Source: Alphaproteobacteria bacterium
Lineage (GTDB): Bacteria; Pseudomonadota; Alphaproteobacteria; Sphingomonadales; Sphingomonadaceae
Direction: 5' to 3'
DNA: 47,587 nt
Assembly: GCA_018819685.1 (NCBI GenBank)
Contig: JAHJPT010000267.1
Location: 1 to 47,587, forward strand
A program made the position numbers and the translations under genes. Below the pieces are notes generated by a model. The model did not search any database. It worked only from the letters and a program-made list of their open reading frames with translations, and was not told the DNA's origin. This document shows positions 8,381 through 15,526 of this stretch, piece by piece; position 1 is the stretch's first letter, and every line of letters begins with the position of its first letter.

Positions 8381-8568
8381 CCCGCAGAATAAATCCCAAT
8401 CAGAAACTTTATCATTGCGGTGCCTGAATCGCTTCGGCTAACGATTGTTAACGAAGGTGGTTAACAACTTCGTGATGCGTTGCCTCCGAGTGCTAAGCTG
8501 TTCGCGGTAACATACTGAAAAAGTTATAGTTGGGTTTATTGAACGGGGTAGTCGGGGGCGTTTCATCG
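8381..8568. promoter_or_regulatory. AT-richer intergenic control region with perfect inverted repeat at 8445-8467
   Basis: The 188 bases between fliS and the response-regulator gene are clearly more AT-rich than the neighbours. They contain a perfect inverted repeat, TTGTTAAC (8445-8452), seven bases, then GTTAACAA (8460-8467), which looks like an operator for a dimeric regulator. No convincing sigma-54 (-24/-12) or FliA promoter was found. A terminator with a U-tract after fliS is not evident. A GGGGG run at 8554-8558 probably serves as ribosome binding site for the ATG at 8569. Confidence 0.5.
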
Positions 8569-9252
8569 ATGTCGAAAGTTTACGTCGTCGATGACGACGC
8601 AGTGCGGCGCGCGCAAATCTGCCGGCTTCTGACTGGCGAGGATATCCACCCTGAGCCTTTCGATTCAATCGACGAGCTCATTCGATTCATGCCTTCTGAG
8701 GGGTTCATCCTCGTCCACGACGAGGGTGAGGGGGTCTTCGAGCTGATCCAACGCCTCGAGAGCGAGATCTGGCTGCCGGTCATCGCCTATAGCGACGAAC
8801 CGCAAACCGCACGGATTGTCAGCGCGATGCAATCGGGTGTCTCCTCCTACGTCACCTACCCGCTGAAAGCCGCCGAATTTCGGCGCGAGTACGACAAGCT
8901 CAAAGGCGCCCTCGCAAACCGATTCGCGAAAAGGCAGCGCTCGACCGCCGCACGTAAAATGCTCGAAATGCTGAGCAATCGCGAGCGCGAGATTCTCTCC
9001 TGCATGCTCGATCATGGCACCAGCAAAGCGATCGCGCGCCATCTCGGGATAAGTCCGCGTACCGTGGAGGCGCATCGCGCCAGTCTCATGGCTCGCCTCG
9101 AGGTGCGCACTGCGGCGCAGGCAATCCGCATCGCGGTCGAAGGGGATGCATTCGGCCTGCCCACAGAGGTTTCGACGCGTCAGGACAATGCAACATTGGG
9201 GATTGCCTGCGACGATCGCTATGAAGAGCTGGTTCAGCAAGCATCCGCCTAG
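8569..9252 (+). CDS. FixJ/LuxR-family response regulator with atypical receiver
   Basis: A 227-residue two-domain regulator. The receiver (about 1-120) keeps the acidic cluster D8-D9-D10 and a candidate phospho-acceptor D51, but the conserved lysine of the Lys-Pro motif is replaced by tyrosine (a TYPLK segment near residue 104). The C-terminal LuxR helix-turn-helix is complete: LSNREREIL, SKAIARHLGISPRTVEAHR. It likely controls transcription of flagellar or neighbouring genes from its place between the fli and flg blocks, which is inference. ATG 8569 is preferred over an upstream TTG (8530) because GGGGG precedes it. Base composition is lower in GC than flanking genes. Confidence 0.85.
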   Translation: MSKVYVVDDDAVRRAQICRLLTGEDIHPEPFDSIDELIRFMPSEGFILVHDEGEGVFELIQRLESEIWLPVIAYSDEPQTARIVSAMQSGVSSYVTYPLKAAEFRREYDKLKGALANRFAKRQRSTAARKMLEMLSNREREILSCMLDHGTSKAIARHLGISPRTVEAHRASLMARLEVRTAAQAIRIAVEGDAFGLPTEVSTRQDNATLGIACDDRYEELVQQASA

Positions 9253-9316
9253 CTTCGAGATCCAGGGGCGCTCAGCGGAAACTCTGTGAATTTCCCGGGG
9301 CCAGGGGCGTCAGCCC

Positions 9317-10042
9317 TCAGTCCCGAGCCGCCGCCGCGATCGTCAGACTCAGCTTGTCCAACGCTGCGGATTTGAGTTGATGCACGCGCGGCACGCTGAC
9401 TTCCAGAACCGCTGCGATCTCGGTCAGATTGAGCTCTTCGACGAAGTGGAGCTTTATCACCAACTGCAACCGGTCTGGCAGTGCAGCGATCGCATCCGCC
9501 AGGCCGGCGCGATCCTCGATCTGCAGCAGACTCGCTTCGGCATCCGGATCTTCGGATCGGAAGGCGGGATCGCTGTCGGAATAGCAATCCTCGATCGAGC
9601 TCATCGATATGTACAACTGGCGGCGAATATCGTGCAGTTCGTCGGTCGAAATGTGAACCGCACTCGCGAGCTCGGCCGTAGAGGGTTCGCGCCCGAGTTC
9701 GCTGCGCAAGCTGTCGGTCGCCCGCTCCAGCTTGCGTCGCATCTGCAACGCCCCGCGCGTGTGATGCGATTGCGAGCGCAGCAGGTCGATCATCGCCCCC
9801 CGCACGCGCATCTTGGCATAGGCGGCAAAGCCGTCGTCGCTTGGCCGATCATGGCGCTGGGCGCATTCGGTGAGCGCGATCAGCCCGGATTGCATCAGAT
9901 CGTCGACGTCGATCGAGCCGCTGCAGCTGCCGCCATAATACCATGCCAGCTTGCGCACCATGGGCAGGAATTGCGCAACCCGGTCGTCGATTCCGCTGGC
10001 ATAGGCGCGGCGCGCGTTGAAGTTCGAGTGGTCGTGTTTCAT
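9317..10042 (-). CDS. fliA: RNA polymerase sigma factor FliA (sigma-28)
   Basis: A 241-residue sigma-70-family factor with regions 2, 3 and 4 and no region 1. Region 2 is seen around SIDVDDLMQSGLIALTEC and FAAYAKMRVRGAMIDLLRS. Region 3 has ELGREPSTAELASAV. Region 4 ends with LTEIAAVLEVSVPRVHQLKSAAL. FliA directs late flagellar and chemotaxis transcription and is held inactive by FlgM, which is encoded in the same operon. Its ATG overlaps the flhA stop by four bases, so it is the distal gene of that operon. It converges on the response-regulator gene over 64 bases in which no strong terminator is visible. Confidence 0.95.
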   Translation of the reverse strand: MKHDHSNFNARRAYASGIDDRVAQFLPMVRKLAWYYGGSCSGSIDVDDLMQSGLIALTECAQRHDRPSDDGFAAYAKMRVRGAMIDLLRSQSHHTRGALQMRRKLERATDSLRSELGREPSTAELASAVHISTDELHDIRRQLYISMSSIEDCYSDSDPAFRSEDPDAEASLLQIEDRAGLADAIAALPDRLQLVIKLHFVEELNLTEIAAVLEVSVPRVHQLKSAALDKLSLTIAAAARD

Positions 10043-12141
10043 GCCGCGAGAGCCTCCGTGTCATGGCCAAGTGCCGCGGGTTCTTCATGGGTTTCGCCGC
10101 CCACCACCGCGATCACCTCGATCGGCTGCGTGGGAGGCAATTCGGTGATGGAGAGCACCGTGCAGCCCGGCGCGCGCATCTTGAGCAACGCGGCGAGCGC
10201 CCGGCGCGCGCGCGGCTGGACGATCAGCGCGGGCTGGGTGGAGCCCGGCTCGCGTGCGCCCACGATGGCGGCGATGCGTTCGCCGATCGAGCGGCCGAGA
10301 TCGGGTTCGATGATGAGTTCGCCGCTGGCGGGATCCTGCATTCCGTTCACGACCATCTCCTCGAGCTGCGCCGCCAGGGTGATCACCGGCAGTTTGGTGT
10401 CGGGGGAACAGGTTTCGCCCAGCAGCATGGCGCCCAGATCGGCGCGGATGATATCGATCAGGCGATCGTGCTCGCCAGTCTGCTGAGCGGCCAGCGAGAG
10501 GCTGGAGAAGATCGGCAGGGCATGGCGCAGCGAGATGCCGTCGGCGAGCAGCGCTTTGAGCACACGCGTCACCGCGGCGAGCGAGAGCGGCTGGGGCGTG
10601 ATCGTCTCGATCAGTTGACCATGGCGGCCGCGCAGGTGATCGACGAGATCGCGAACCTGATCCGGCCCGAGCAGATCCTGCGCGCGGGTCGCGATCAGCT
10701 GGTGGAGCTGGGTGGCGATCACGCTTTCGGGATCGACCACGAGATAGCCTTCGGCGACCGCGAGATCGCGCGAGCCCGGATCGATCCACAGGGCGGGGCA
10801 GCCGAAGCTGGGATCGACCGTGGCCTCGCCCGGCACCGCATGCGCCTGCATCACCTCGCCGGTGTCGATTGCCAGAAGCGAATCCGGTTTGAGCCTGCCG
10901 CTGCCGATCGGGCTGCCGCCCAGCGTGATGCGGTAGCCGTCGGGGTCGATCTCGAATGTGTCTTCGATCCGGAACGGTGGGATCACGAAGCCGAAGGCCT
11001 GGCACATCTGGCGCCGCAAGCCGGTCAGCCGCGCAATCAGCGTCGCGCCGTGGCGTTCGTCGGTCAGATGGATCAGGCCATAGCCTAGCTGAATGGTGAC
11101 CAGCGTCTGATCGGTGACGTCGTCGATCGAGATTTTGGAAGGATCGGGCGCAGCAACGGGTTCGACGAAGTTCTCCACCGCCTCGCGCCGGGTCTTGAGC
11201 GTGCGCCAGAGCAGGAAGGCGCCCGCGGCGAGCGGCAGGAAGATCGCCTGCGGCATCGCCGGAATGCAGCCGATCGCAAACAGAATGCAGGCGACCGGCA
11301 GCCAGATTTTGGGATCGGCAAGCTGACCGCCGATCTGTCCGGTGAGGTCGCGGGTATCCGATACGCGGGTGACGATCACCGCCGCGGCGATCGAGAGCAG
11401 CAGCGCCGGCACCGAGGCGACCAGCGCGTCGCCGATCGCCAGTGTGATGTAGTGCTGGCCTGCCTCGGCGATCGACAGACCGTGCGTGGTCATGCCGAGC
11501 ACCAGCCCGGCGATGATGTTGATGAACAGGATCAGCAGCGCCGCGACGGCGTCGCCCTTCACGAACTTGCTGGCGCCGTCCATCGAGCCGTAGAAATCGG
11601 CCTCGGTGGCGATCTCGCGGCGCCGCGCCTTGGCTTCGTCGGCGGTGAGCAACCCGGCGGCGAGATCGGCGTCGATCGCCATCTGCTTGCCTGGCAGTGC
11701 ATCGAGGGTGAAGCGCGCAGAGACCTCGGACACGCGGCCCGCGCCCTTGGTGACCACCATCAGATTGATGATCATCAGGATCAGGAAGACGAAGATGCCG
11801 ACGGTGAAATTGCCCCCGATCAGGAAGGCGCCGAAAGCCTCGATCACCATCCCTGCGGCGGCTTCGCCCTCGTGGCCGTTCATCAGCACGATCCGCGTCG
11901 AAGCGACGTTGAGCGCAAGCCGCAGCAGCGTGGCGAACAGCAGGACTGAGGGGAAGGACGAGAAATCGAGCGGCTTCTGCGCGTTCATCGCCGCCATCAG
12001 CACAGAAACCGAGAGCGCGATGTTGAGCACGAAGAACAGGTCGAGCAGGATCACCGGGATCGGCATGACCATCAGCAGGATGATCGTGAGGATGCCGATC
12101 GGCAGCGCGAGGGCGGGGCTGAAGATCTGTCGTGCGTTCAC
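10039..12141 (-). CDS. flhA: Flagellar type III export apparatus protein FlhA
   Basis: A 700-residue protein of standard length. About eight N-terminal membrane helices are interrupted by the FHIPEP-family cytoplasmic loop (KGAGRVSEVSARFTLDALPG, then KQMAIDADLAAGLL, about residues 130-165). A large cytoplasmic domain follows that forms the nonameric docking ring for chaperone-cargo complexes. FlhA couples proton flow to export. Translation starts at GTG 12141, overlapping the transglycosylase stop, and ends within the fliA start. The position, away from flhB and next to fliA, resembles other sphingomonad layouts from memory. Confidence 0.97.
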   Translation of the reverse strand: MNARQIFSPALALPIGILTIILLMVMPIPVILLDLFFVLNIALSVSVLMAAMNAQKPLDFSSFPSVLLFATLLRLALNVASTRIVLMNGHEGEAAAGMVIEAFGAFLIGGNFTVGIFVFLILMIINLMVVTKGAGRVSEVSARFTLDALPGKQMAIDADLAAGLLTADEAKARRREIATEADFYGSMDGASKFVKGDAVAALLILFINIIAGLVLGMTTHGLSIAEAGQHYITLAIGDALVASVPALLLSIAAAVIVTRVSDTRDLTGQIGGQLADPKIWLPVACILFAIGCIPAMPQAIFLPLAAGAFLLWRTLKTRREAVENFVEPVAAPDPSKISIDDVTDQTLVTIQLGYGLIHLTDERHGATLIARLTGLRRQMCQAFGFVIPPFRIEDTFEIDPDGYRITLGGSPIGSGRLKPDSLLAIDTGEVMQAHAVPGEATVDPSFGCPALWIDPGSRDLAVAEGYLVVDPESVIATQLHQLIATRAQDLLGPDQVRDLVDHLRGRHGQLIETITPQPLSLAAVTRVLKALLADGISLRHALPIFSSLSLAAQQTGEHDRLIDIIRADLGAMLLGETCSPDTKLPVITLAAQLEEMVVNGMQDPASGELIIEPDLGRSIGERIAAIVGAREPGSTQPALIVQPRARRALAALLKMRAPGCTVLSITELPPTQPIEVIAVVGGETHEEPAALGHDTEALAA

Positions 12142-12992
12142 AGGCCGAATGCTTTCAATTTGCCATAGGCGGTGGCGATGGTCTCACTCGCGCGCCGGCC
12201 CATCGGGGCGCCCGCGCCGCCGAAGGTGGATTTGAGTGTGTCGGACATCGAAGGCCGCGATGCGGCGGTCGGAAGCGGGTGGGATGAGATCGTCGAACCC
12301 GAAAAGTCGTGCTGGGCGAAATTACGCTGCGCGGCAAAAGCGGCGAAGCGTTTGGGAGCGCCGCTCGCCCCAGCAGGCATCGCGCCGTCGCCATAGGCCG
12401 AGGCGACCTTGTCGCGCATCACGCTCATGACCTCGCCGAGCGATCTCGCACGGCCGCCCTCATAGAAGATAGGACGGTTGGCGAGCGCGGCCTGCGGCAT
12501 CATCGCCGCCGCCGAGCGCCCGGGATCGGCGCCCAATGCGCCGAGGAATTGTTGCGCTCCGCCAAGCCCGAGGAAGTGCGCGAGATAGAGTTCGGCGGGC
12601 TCGGGTTCGCGGCCCAGCGACAGGCGCAGTCCGTCGGCGTTCTCGCGGGTGAGCTCGGCGGCCATCAGCGAAGAGGCGTCCGCATCGTAGCGCAGCGACA
12701 TGACTCGCGCGCGAGTGGCGGGATCGGCGATCCCTCCGCCGGGGCCGATGGCCTGGTCGGCCCATTCCATCCCGTGTTTAGAGCCATGGCGATCGACCAT
12801 GCGCATCCAGGTGGAATCGATGAATTGATAGAGCCCGGTGGCGCTGGAGGTCCCCGCCTTGGCACGCGGGTCGAGACCCGATTCCAGCTTCGCCTGCGCC
12901 AGCAGATAATCGAAATCGACCCCCGTGCGCAGCGAAGCGCGCGCGATTGCGGCCTTGACCTCGGTGTTCTGGACGGGATTGACGGTGGGCAC
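12138..12992 (-). CDS. Rod-associated lytic transglycosylase (SLT domain; separate muramidase partner of FlgJ)
   Basis: A 284-residue protein whose N-terminal half is a lytic transglycosylase domain. LAQAKLESGLDPRAKAG supplies the catalytic Glu (E37), followed by SATGLYQFIDSTW and a YLAHFLGLGGAQQFL segment near residues 135-149. It would cut peptidoglycan so the rod can pass. No signal peptide is apparent, consistent with export by the flagellar apparatus itself, as reported for SltF-type enzymes. The C-terminal 120 residues are low complexity. The start is GTG 12992 with GGAGG at 12997-13001; that site is partly inside a hairpin. The separate gene complements the muramidase-less flgJ at 20760. 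Confidence 0.87.
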   Translation of the reverse strand: MPTVNPVQNTEVKAAIARASLRTGVDFDYLLAQAKLESGLDPRAKAGTSSATGLYQFIDSTWMRMVDRHGSKHGMEWADQAIGPGGGIADPATRARVMSLRYDADASSLMAAELTRENADGLRLSLGREPEPAELYLAHFLGLGGAQQFLGALGADPGRSAAAMMPQAALANRPIFYEGGRARSLGEVMSVMRDKVASAYGDGAMPAGASGAPKRFAAFAAQRNFAQHDFSGSTISSHPLPTAASRPSMSDTLKSTFGGAGAPMGRRASETIATAYGKLKAFGL

Positions 12993-12996
12993 GAAA

Positions 12997-13019
12997 CCTC
13001 CGGGAATTGCCTTCCCGGA
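12997..13019 (-). promoter_or_regulatory. Hairpin overlapping the ribosome binding site of the transglycosylase gene
   Basis: A perfect 8-bp inverted repeat (12999-13006 and 13012-13019, five-base loop) lies seven bases upstream of the GTG start at 12992. On the transcribed strand its 3' arm contains the first bases of the GGAGG Shine-Dalgarno (12997-13001). The RNA could therefore hide the ribosome binding site. Alternatively it is a weak attenuator after flgN; there is no U-tract. Confidence 0.5.
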
Positions 13020-13071
13020 TGTTCAGCAAGCTTTGTGCCAAACCCGCAGCGCGGGTCAGGCCGTTCTGCCG

Positions 13072-13407
13072 TCAGGCGAGCGCAACGCCTCCGCTGCGGC
13101 GCGGCAGCGCGGTGTAGGCATCGCCGGTTTGGGTCAGCGTGCCCAGGCGGTTCTGGACGTTGGAGGCGATCAGGTTGCGCAGGCGGCGGTTGACCTCGTT
13201 GAGCCGTCGGACCGCGTCGAGTGCGCCGAGGCATTCCTCGTCGAGCTGCGAGCGCTCGACCGCCTCGAGTTTCGCGCACAGGTCGAGCTTGCCGGCAGTG
13301 GACTGAACGATCGCGTCGAGGTCGAGGGCGGCAAGCGCCTGCCGTTCGCCTTCGAGCAGGGCAACCATTTGCCGCAGGGTGGCAAGCGGACTGGAGGTAG
13401 GGGTCAT
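13072..13407 (-). CDS. flgN: FlgN-like export chaperone
   Basis: A 111-residue helical protein with a long amphipathic first helix (LRQMVALLEGERQALAALD, about 11-29) and further heptads through LNEVNRRLRNLIASNVQNRLG near residues 69-89, the pattern of FlgN chaperones. FlgN holds the hook-filament junction proteins FlgK and FlgL in the cytoplasm and delivers them to FlhA. Sequence conservation in this family is low; the assignment is supported by the four-base overlap with flgM upstream, the classical flgM-flgN pairing. Confidence 0.8.
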   Translation of the reverse strand: MTPTSSPLATLRQMVALLEGERQALAALDLDAIVQSTAGKLDLCAKLEAVERSQLDEECLGALDAVRRLNEVNRRLRNLIASNVQNRLGTLTQTGDAYTALPRRSGGVALA

Positions 13408-13688
13408 TGGCCGATCGTCCCATAGAGGCCGGCCGCGATGATCGCGTCGGCGATTTCGGTGGGAATGAGGGGATAACGGTCGTTGGCAAGCGCTTCGCGG
13501 ATTGCGGCGACGCGCTCGTGATCGACGCCGCTCTCACCAGCTGTGACCCGAGCGGTAGAGACCGGAGGTTCGGACTCACGCGTCTCGGCAGCGGCCTTGT
13601 GCGAGGCGGATATCCGCTGCGCCGGTGCGACGGTCGCGCTCGCGCGCTGCACCGCTCCTGCAATTTCCGGCAATCCGACAATACGCAT
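13404..13688 (-). CDS. flgM: Anti-sigma-28 factor FlgM
   Basis: A 94-residue protein with a disordered Ala/Ser/Thr-rich N-terminal half and a conserved C-terminal sigma-binding region (VAAIREALANDRYPLIPTEIADAII, about residues 58-83). FlgM binds FliA until the hook is complete, then is exported through the flagellum. It sits downstream of flgA across an 80-base gap that carries an inverted repeat and a weak FliA-like promoter, so it may have its own promoter. The ATG at 13688 is the only reasonable start. Confidence 0.88.
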   Translation of the reverse strand: MRIVGLPEIAGAVQRASATVAPAQRISASHKAAAETRESEPPVSTARVTAGESGVDHERVAAIREALANDRYPLIPTEIADAIIAAGLYGTIGQ

Positions 13689-13717
13689 CGTTTCGCTCCA
13701 CTATCTGGTCGATATGT

Positions 13718-13743
13718 AGAACGGCGGATGCTGCGCGGTTTTA
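13718..13743 (-). promoter_or_regulatory. Weak FliA-like promoter candidate upstream of flgM
   Basis: On the minus strand TAAA (13743-13740) is followed after 14 bases by GCCGTTCT (13725-13718). The sigma-28 consensus is TAAA, about 15 bases, GCCGATAA, so the -35 matches, the spacing is one short and only the GCCG half of the -10 matches well. Position 30 bases before the flgM start is right for a late promoter, but the match alone is not strong. Confidence 0.25.
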
Positions 13744-13749
13744 ACGGGC

Positions 13750-13767
13750 CGGCAACAAATTTTGCCG
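13750..13767 (-). promoter_or_regulatory. Perfect inverted repeat CGGCAA-N6-TTGCCG between flgA and flgM
   Basis: Two 6-bp arms separated by six bases lie immediately after the flgA stop (TAG at 13771-13769). The arms share the CGGCA/TGCCG core with the half-site cluster upstream of the flgB sigma-54 promoter. It may be a regulator site for flgM transcription or a weak terminator for the upstream genes; no U-run follows. Confidence 0.5.
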
Positions 13768-13768
13768 C

Positions 13769-14281
13769 CTATGGCAATTGGATGCCGACCTGGCCGGGGC
13801 GGATCACCATTGCGCGCAGCGTATCCGAACGCTTGCCGTCGGCGCGCACCTGGATCCATTCGCCCTGCGCGCCGTCTTCCACGGCTTCGCCCTGGCGGGT
13901 GAGGGTGAAGCCGTGACCGCGCACTAGAATGCTGACGGATTCCCCGCGGCGCACCAGCATCTCGGCCGGCGCTTGTGTCTCGCGCGACTGGCTTACGGGA
14001 CCGCCATCGACCGCGACATAGATCTTCCAGCCCGCGCTGGGGCAGGCGACCTGAACCGAGCGCTGATCACGCCCGAACCACGAAAGGTCGAGCGGGGTTG
14101 AGCAGGAGGAGAGCTTGAGGCGCCGATCGACGGGCAGGCGGGCGCCGCCGGGCTGGCCGATCTGCGAACCGGTGAAATCCACGACTGCGCGGTCGATCAT
14201 GCCGAGATCGGTCGTCGCTGCGACCGCTGCGGTGGCAAATGCGGCGGAGCCGATCAGTCCGAGAACAACAAGCTGGCGCAT
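13769..14281 (-). CDS. flgA: Flagellar P-ring assembly chaperone FlgA
   Basis: A 170-residue periplasmic protein: Sec signal peptide at residues 1-22 (cleavage after AAVAA), a short N-terminal part and a C-terminal SAF-like domain with PAEMLVRRGESVSILVRGHGFTL and a DTLRAMVIRPGQVGIQLP ending. FlgA helps FlgI polymerise into the P-ring. The ATG at 14281 gives a clean signal peptide and has AAGGA upstream; the longer open frame lacks any reason to be used. The first strand region before the SAF domain is short relative to E. coli FlgA (about 219), as in many alphaproteobacteria. Confidence 0.9.
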   Translation of the reverse strand: MRQLVVLGLIGSAAFATAAVAATTDLGMIDRAVVDFTGSQIGQPGGARLPVDRRLKLSSCSTPLDLSWFGRDQRSVQVACPSAGWKIYVAVDGGPVSQSRETQAPAEMLVRRGESVSILVRGHGFTLTRQGEAVEDGAQGEWIQVRADGKRSDTLRAMVIRPGQVGIQLP

Positions 14282-14306
14282 GGCGATTTCCTTGGCGGTG
14301 AGAGTT

Positions 14307-14738
14307 TCAACGTTTCTCAGCAAGCATCGTGCCACTCTCCGGATTGCCCTCATAGCCGATCGCCACCAGGGTTTCGGCCCTTGTGCCGGGCTCGAGTACG
14401 AGCCGAGCGGTCGAGCCCTTCGACTCGATCTGCTCGAGCAATGCGGACCCGTCGCGGAATGCGGCGTCGCGTTGGCCACTGGGATACCGGACGACCACGC
14501 TTGCGCCCTGCCGGTCGTCGGTCATCGTCATATCGAGCCACTGGCTCAGGTTCGTCTCGGGGTCGGGGCGAAACACCGCCAGCCCCACGCCGCTGCTGTC
14601 CGAAATGGCTGTCGCGACTGGCTCCACCTGCTGCGGCACAGCCGGAGTATCGCGGCTGGCCTGCGCGGTGACGAGGAACAGGATCAGAGCGAGATCCGCA
14701 GTAACGGTCTGCCAGCCGGAACCGGCGCGCAGGATCAT
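14307..14738 (-). CDS. Minimal MotB/ExbD-like single-helix membrane protein (partner of the adjacent MotA-like protein)
   Basis: Not recognised as a named family. The 143-residue protein has nine cytoplasmic residues, then one short hydrophobic helix containing an acidic residue (TVTADLALILFLVTAQ, Asp15), the same arrangement as the proton-binding Asp of MotB, ExbD and TolR. The remaining 115 residues would be periplasmic; they contain a strand-helix-strand stretch (ASVVVRYPSGQ, then SALLEQIE, then TARLVLEPG) but no visible OmpA-type peptidoglycan-binding motif. Its ATG (14738) overlaps the stop of the MotA/ExbB-like gene, indicating coupled 1:1 expression, and flgA follows 25 bases later. 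Role inferred: ion-conducting half of a stator-like or TolQR/ExbBD-like unit. Confidence 0.7.
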   Translation of the reverse strand: MILRAGSGWQTVTADLALILFLVTAQASRDTPAVPQQVEPVATAISDSSGVGLAVFRPDPETNLSQWLDMTMTDDRQGASVVVRYPSGQRDAAFRDGSALLEQIESKGSTARLVLEPGTRAETLVAIGYEGNPESGTMLAEKR

Positions 14739-15391
14739 GCCGCCACCTGCGGAGCGTTCTCGACCGGCGCAGCGCTGCCGGCATTGCGCACACCTTCGGC
14801 GAGCCATTCGAGAACCGCGTCGCGGTCGCGCTCCTCCTGCCGCGAGCGGCGGGCAATTGCGGTCGCGATAGGCGCGAACAGGAAATTGGCGGCCAGCAGC
14901 CCATAGAGCGTGGTGACGACGGCGATCGCGACCGCATCGACGAGGCTTTCGCCTTGCTGGGTTGCGCCCGGGGCCTGTCCCAGCGCGAACAGTGTGCCGG
15001 CGAGGCCGAGCACCGGGGCGAGCTCGGCCGCGCTTTCGAAAGTTCGCGCCGCGCGCTGCGCTTTGTCGAGCCGCTGTTGCTTAAACCGCCGATGCGCCCC
15101 GTGGATCGATTCGATCGACCGCTGCCCAATCATGATGTCGGTGATGCTGTCGAATTCGACATCGCCGAAATGATGCGGCTCGGCGCGAAAAAAGCCGTCG
15201 TCGGCGATCTCGCGGATCTGTTTCGACAGTTCGGCCTTGGCTTTTGCGACATCGAAGGCGGGCTCGAACGTGCCGCGCAGCGCAGCCAGCGTCACGCGCA
15301 TATCCGCGACGCCGCAGCGCAGCAGCGTCGCCGCGACGGTTCCTGCGAATACGATGGCGATCGCGACGGGATCGATCCAGTTTTCCAGCAT
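14735..15391 (-). CDS. MotA/TolQ/ExbB-family proton channel subunit in the flagellar operon
   Basis: A 218-residue protein with three predicted membrane segments (about 8-24, 121-140 and 151-178), the TolQ/ExbB count rather than MotA's four. The second and third segments nevertheless read like MotA TM3-TM4: FESAAELAPVLGLAGTLFALGQ with the channel Pro126, then VAIAVVTTLYGLLAANFLFAPIA, followed by an EWLAEGVRNAG segment like MotA's ILEGI region. It is the first gene of the minus-strand operon leading to flgA, flgM, flhA and fliA, and is divergent from flgB. A normal motA-motB pair exists at 23354-25043, so this is an additional channel. GAGGAG precedes the ATG. Confidence 0.82.
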   Translation of the reverse strand: MLENWIDPVAIAIVFAGTVAATLLRCGVADMRVTLAALRGTFEPAFDVAKAKAELSKQIREIADDGFFRAEPHHFGDVEFDSITDIMIGQRSIESIHGAHRRFKQQRLDKAQRAARTFESAAELAPVLGLAGTLFALGQAPGATQQGESLVDAVAIAVVTTLYGLLAANFLFAPIATAIARRSRQEERDRDAVLEWLAEGVRNAGSAAPVENAPQVAA

Positions 15392-15459
15392 GGGTTGCGC
15401 TACTCCTCGGATCGCAGAACGGCCGGGTGGGAGGCGTGTTTACCCCCGTGGAAGAACTT

Positions 15460-15496
15460 TGCCGCCCACCGGCAGAAGCTTGCCGCAAATTGCCGC
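15460..15496. promoter_or_regulatory. Phased cluster of four CGGCA/TGCCG half-sites, probable flagellar activator binding region
   Basis: Half-sites start at 15460 (TGCCG), 15470 (CGGCA), 15481 (TGCCG) and 15491 (TGCCG), that is 10, 11 and 10 bases apart, about one helical turn each. The middle pair forms CGGCA-N6-TGCCG and the first pair TGCCG-N5-CGGCA. The cluster ends about 30 bases upstream of the sigma-54 promoter of flgB. The layout suggests an enhancer for an NtrC-type regulator; it is reminiscent of the Caulobacter ftr elements bound by FlbD (recalled, not checked). Confidence 0.55.
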
Positions 15497-15526
15497 AACC
15501 GGTGCTTCCGACGAGCTTCAGCGAGT

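Noticed and set aside
9253-9316. GC-rich gap between the response regulator and fliA as a terminator
   Set aside because: Only four-base stems could be formed; nothing better than chance.
9377-10486. 369-residue plus-strand open frame opposite fliA and flhA
   Set aside because: Antisense to two well-conserved genes, low-complexity composition, no recognisable domain.
15430-15470. Possible minus-strand sigma-54 promoter (CGGCAA-N5-TTCC) for the MotA-like/flgA operon
   Set aside because: The -12 element lacks the GC and the -24 element deviates; it overlaps the half-site cluster and may simply reflect those repeats.
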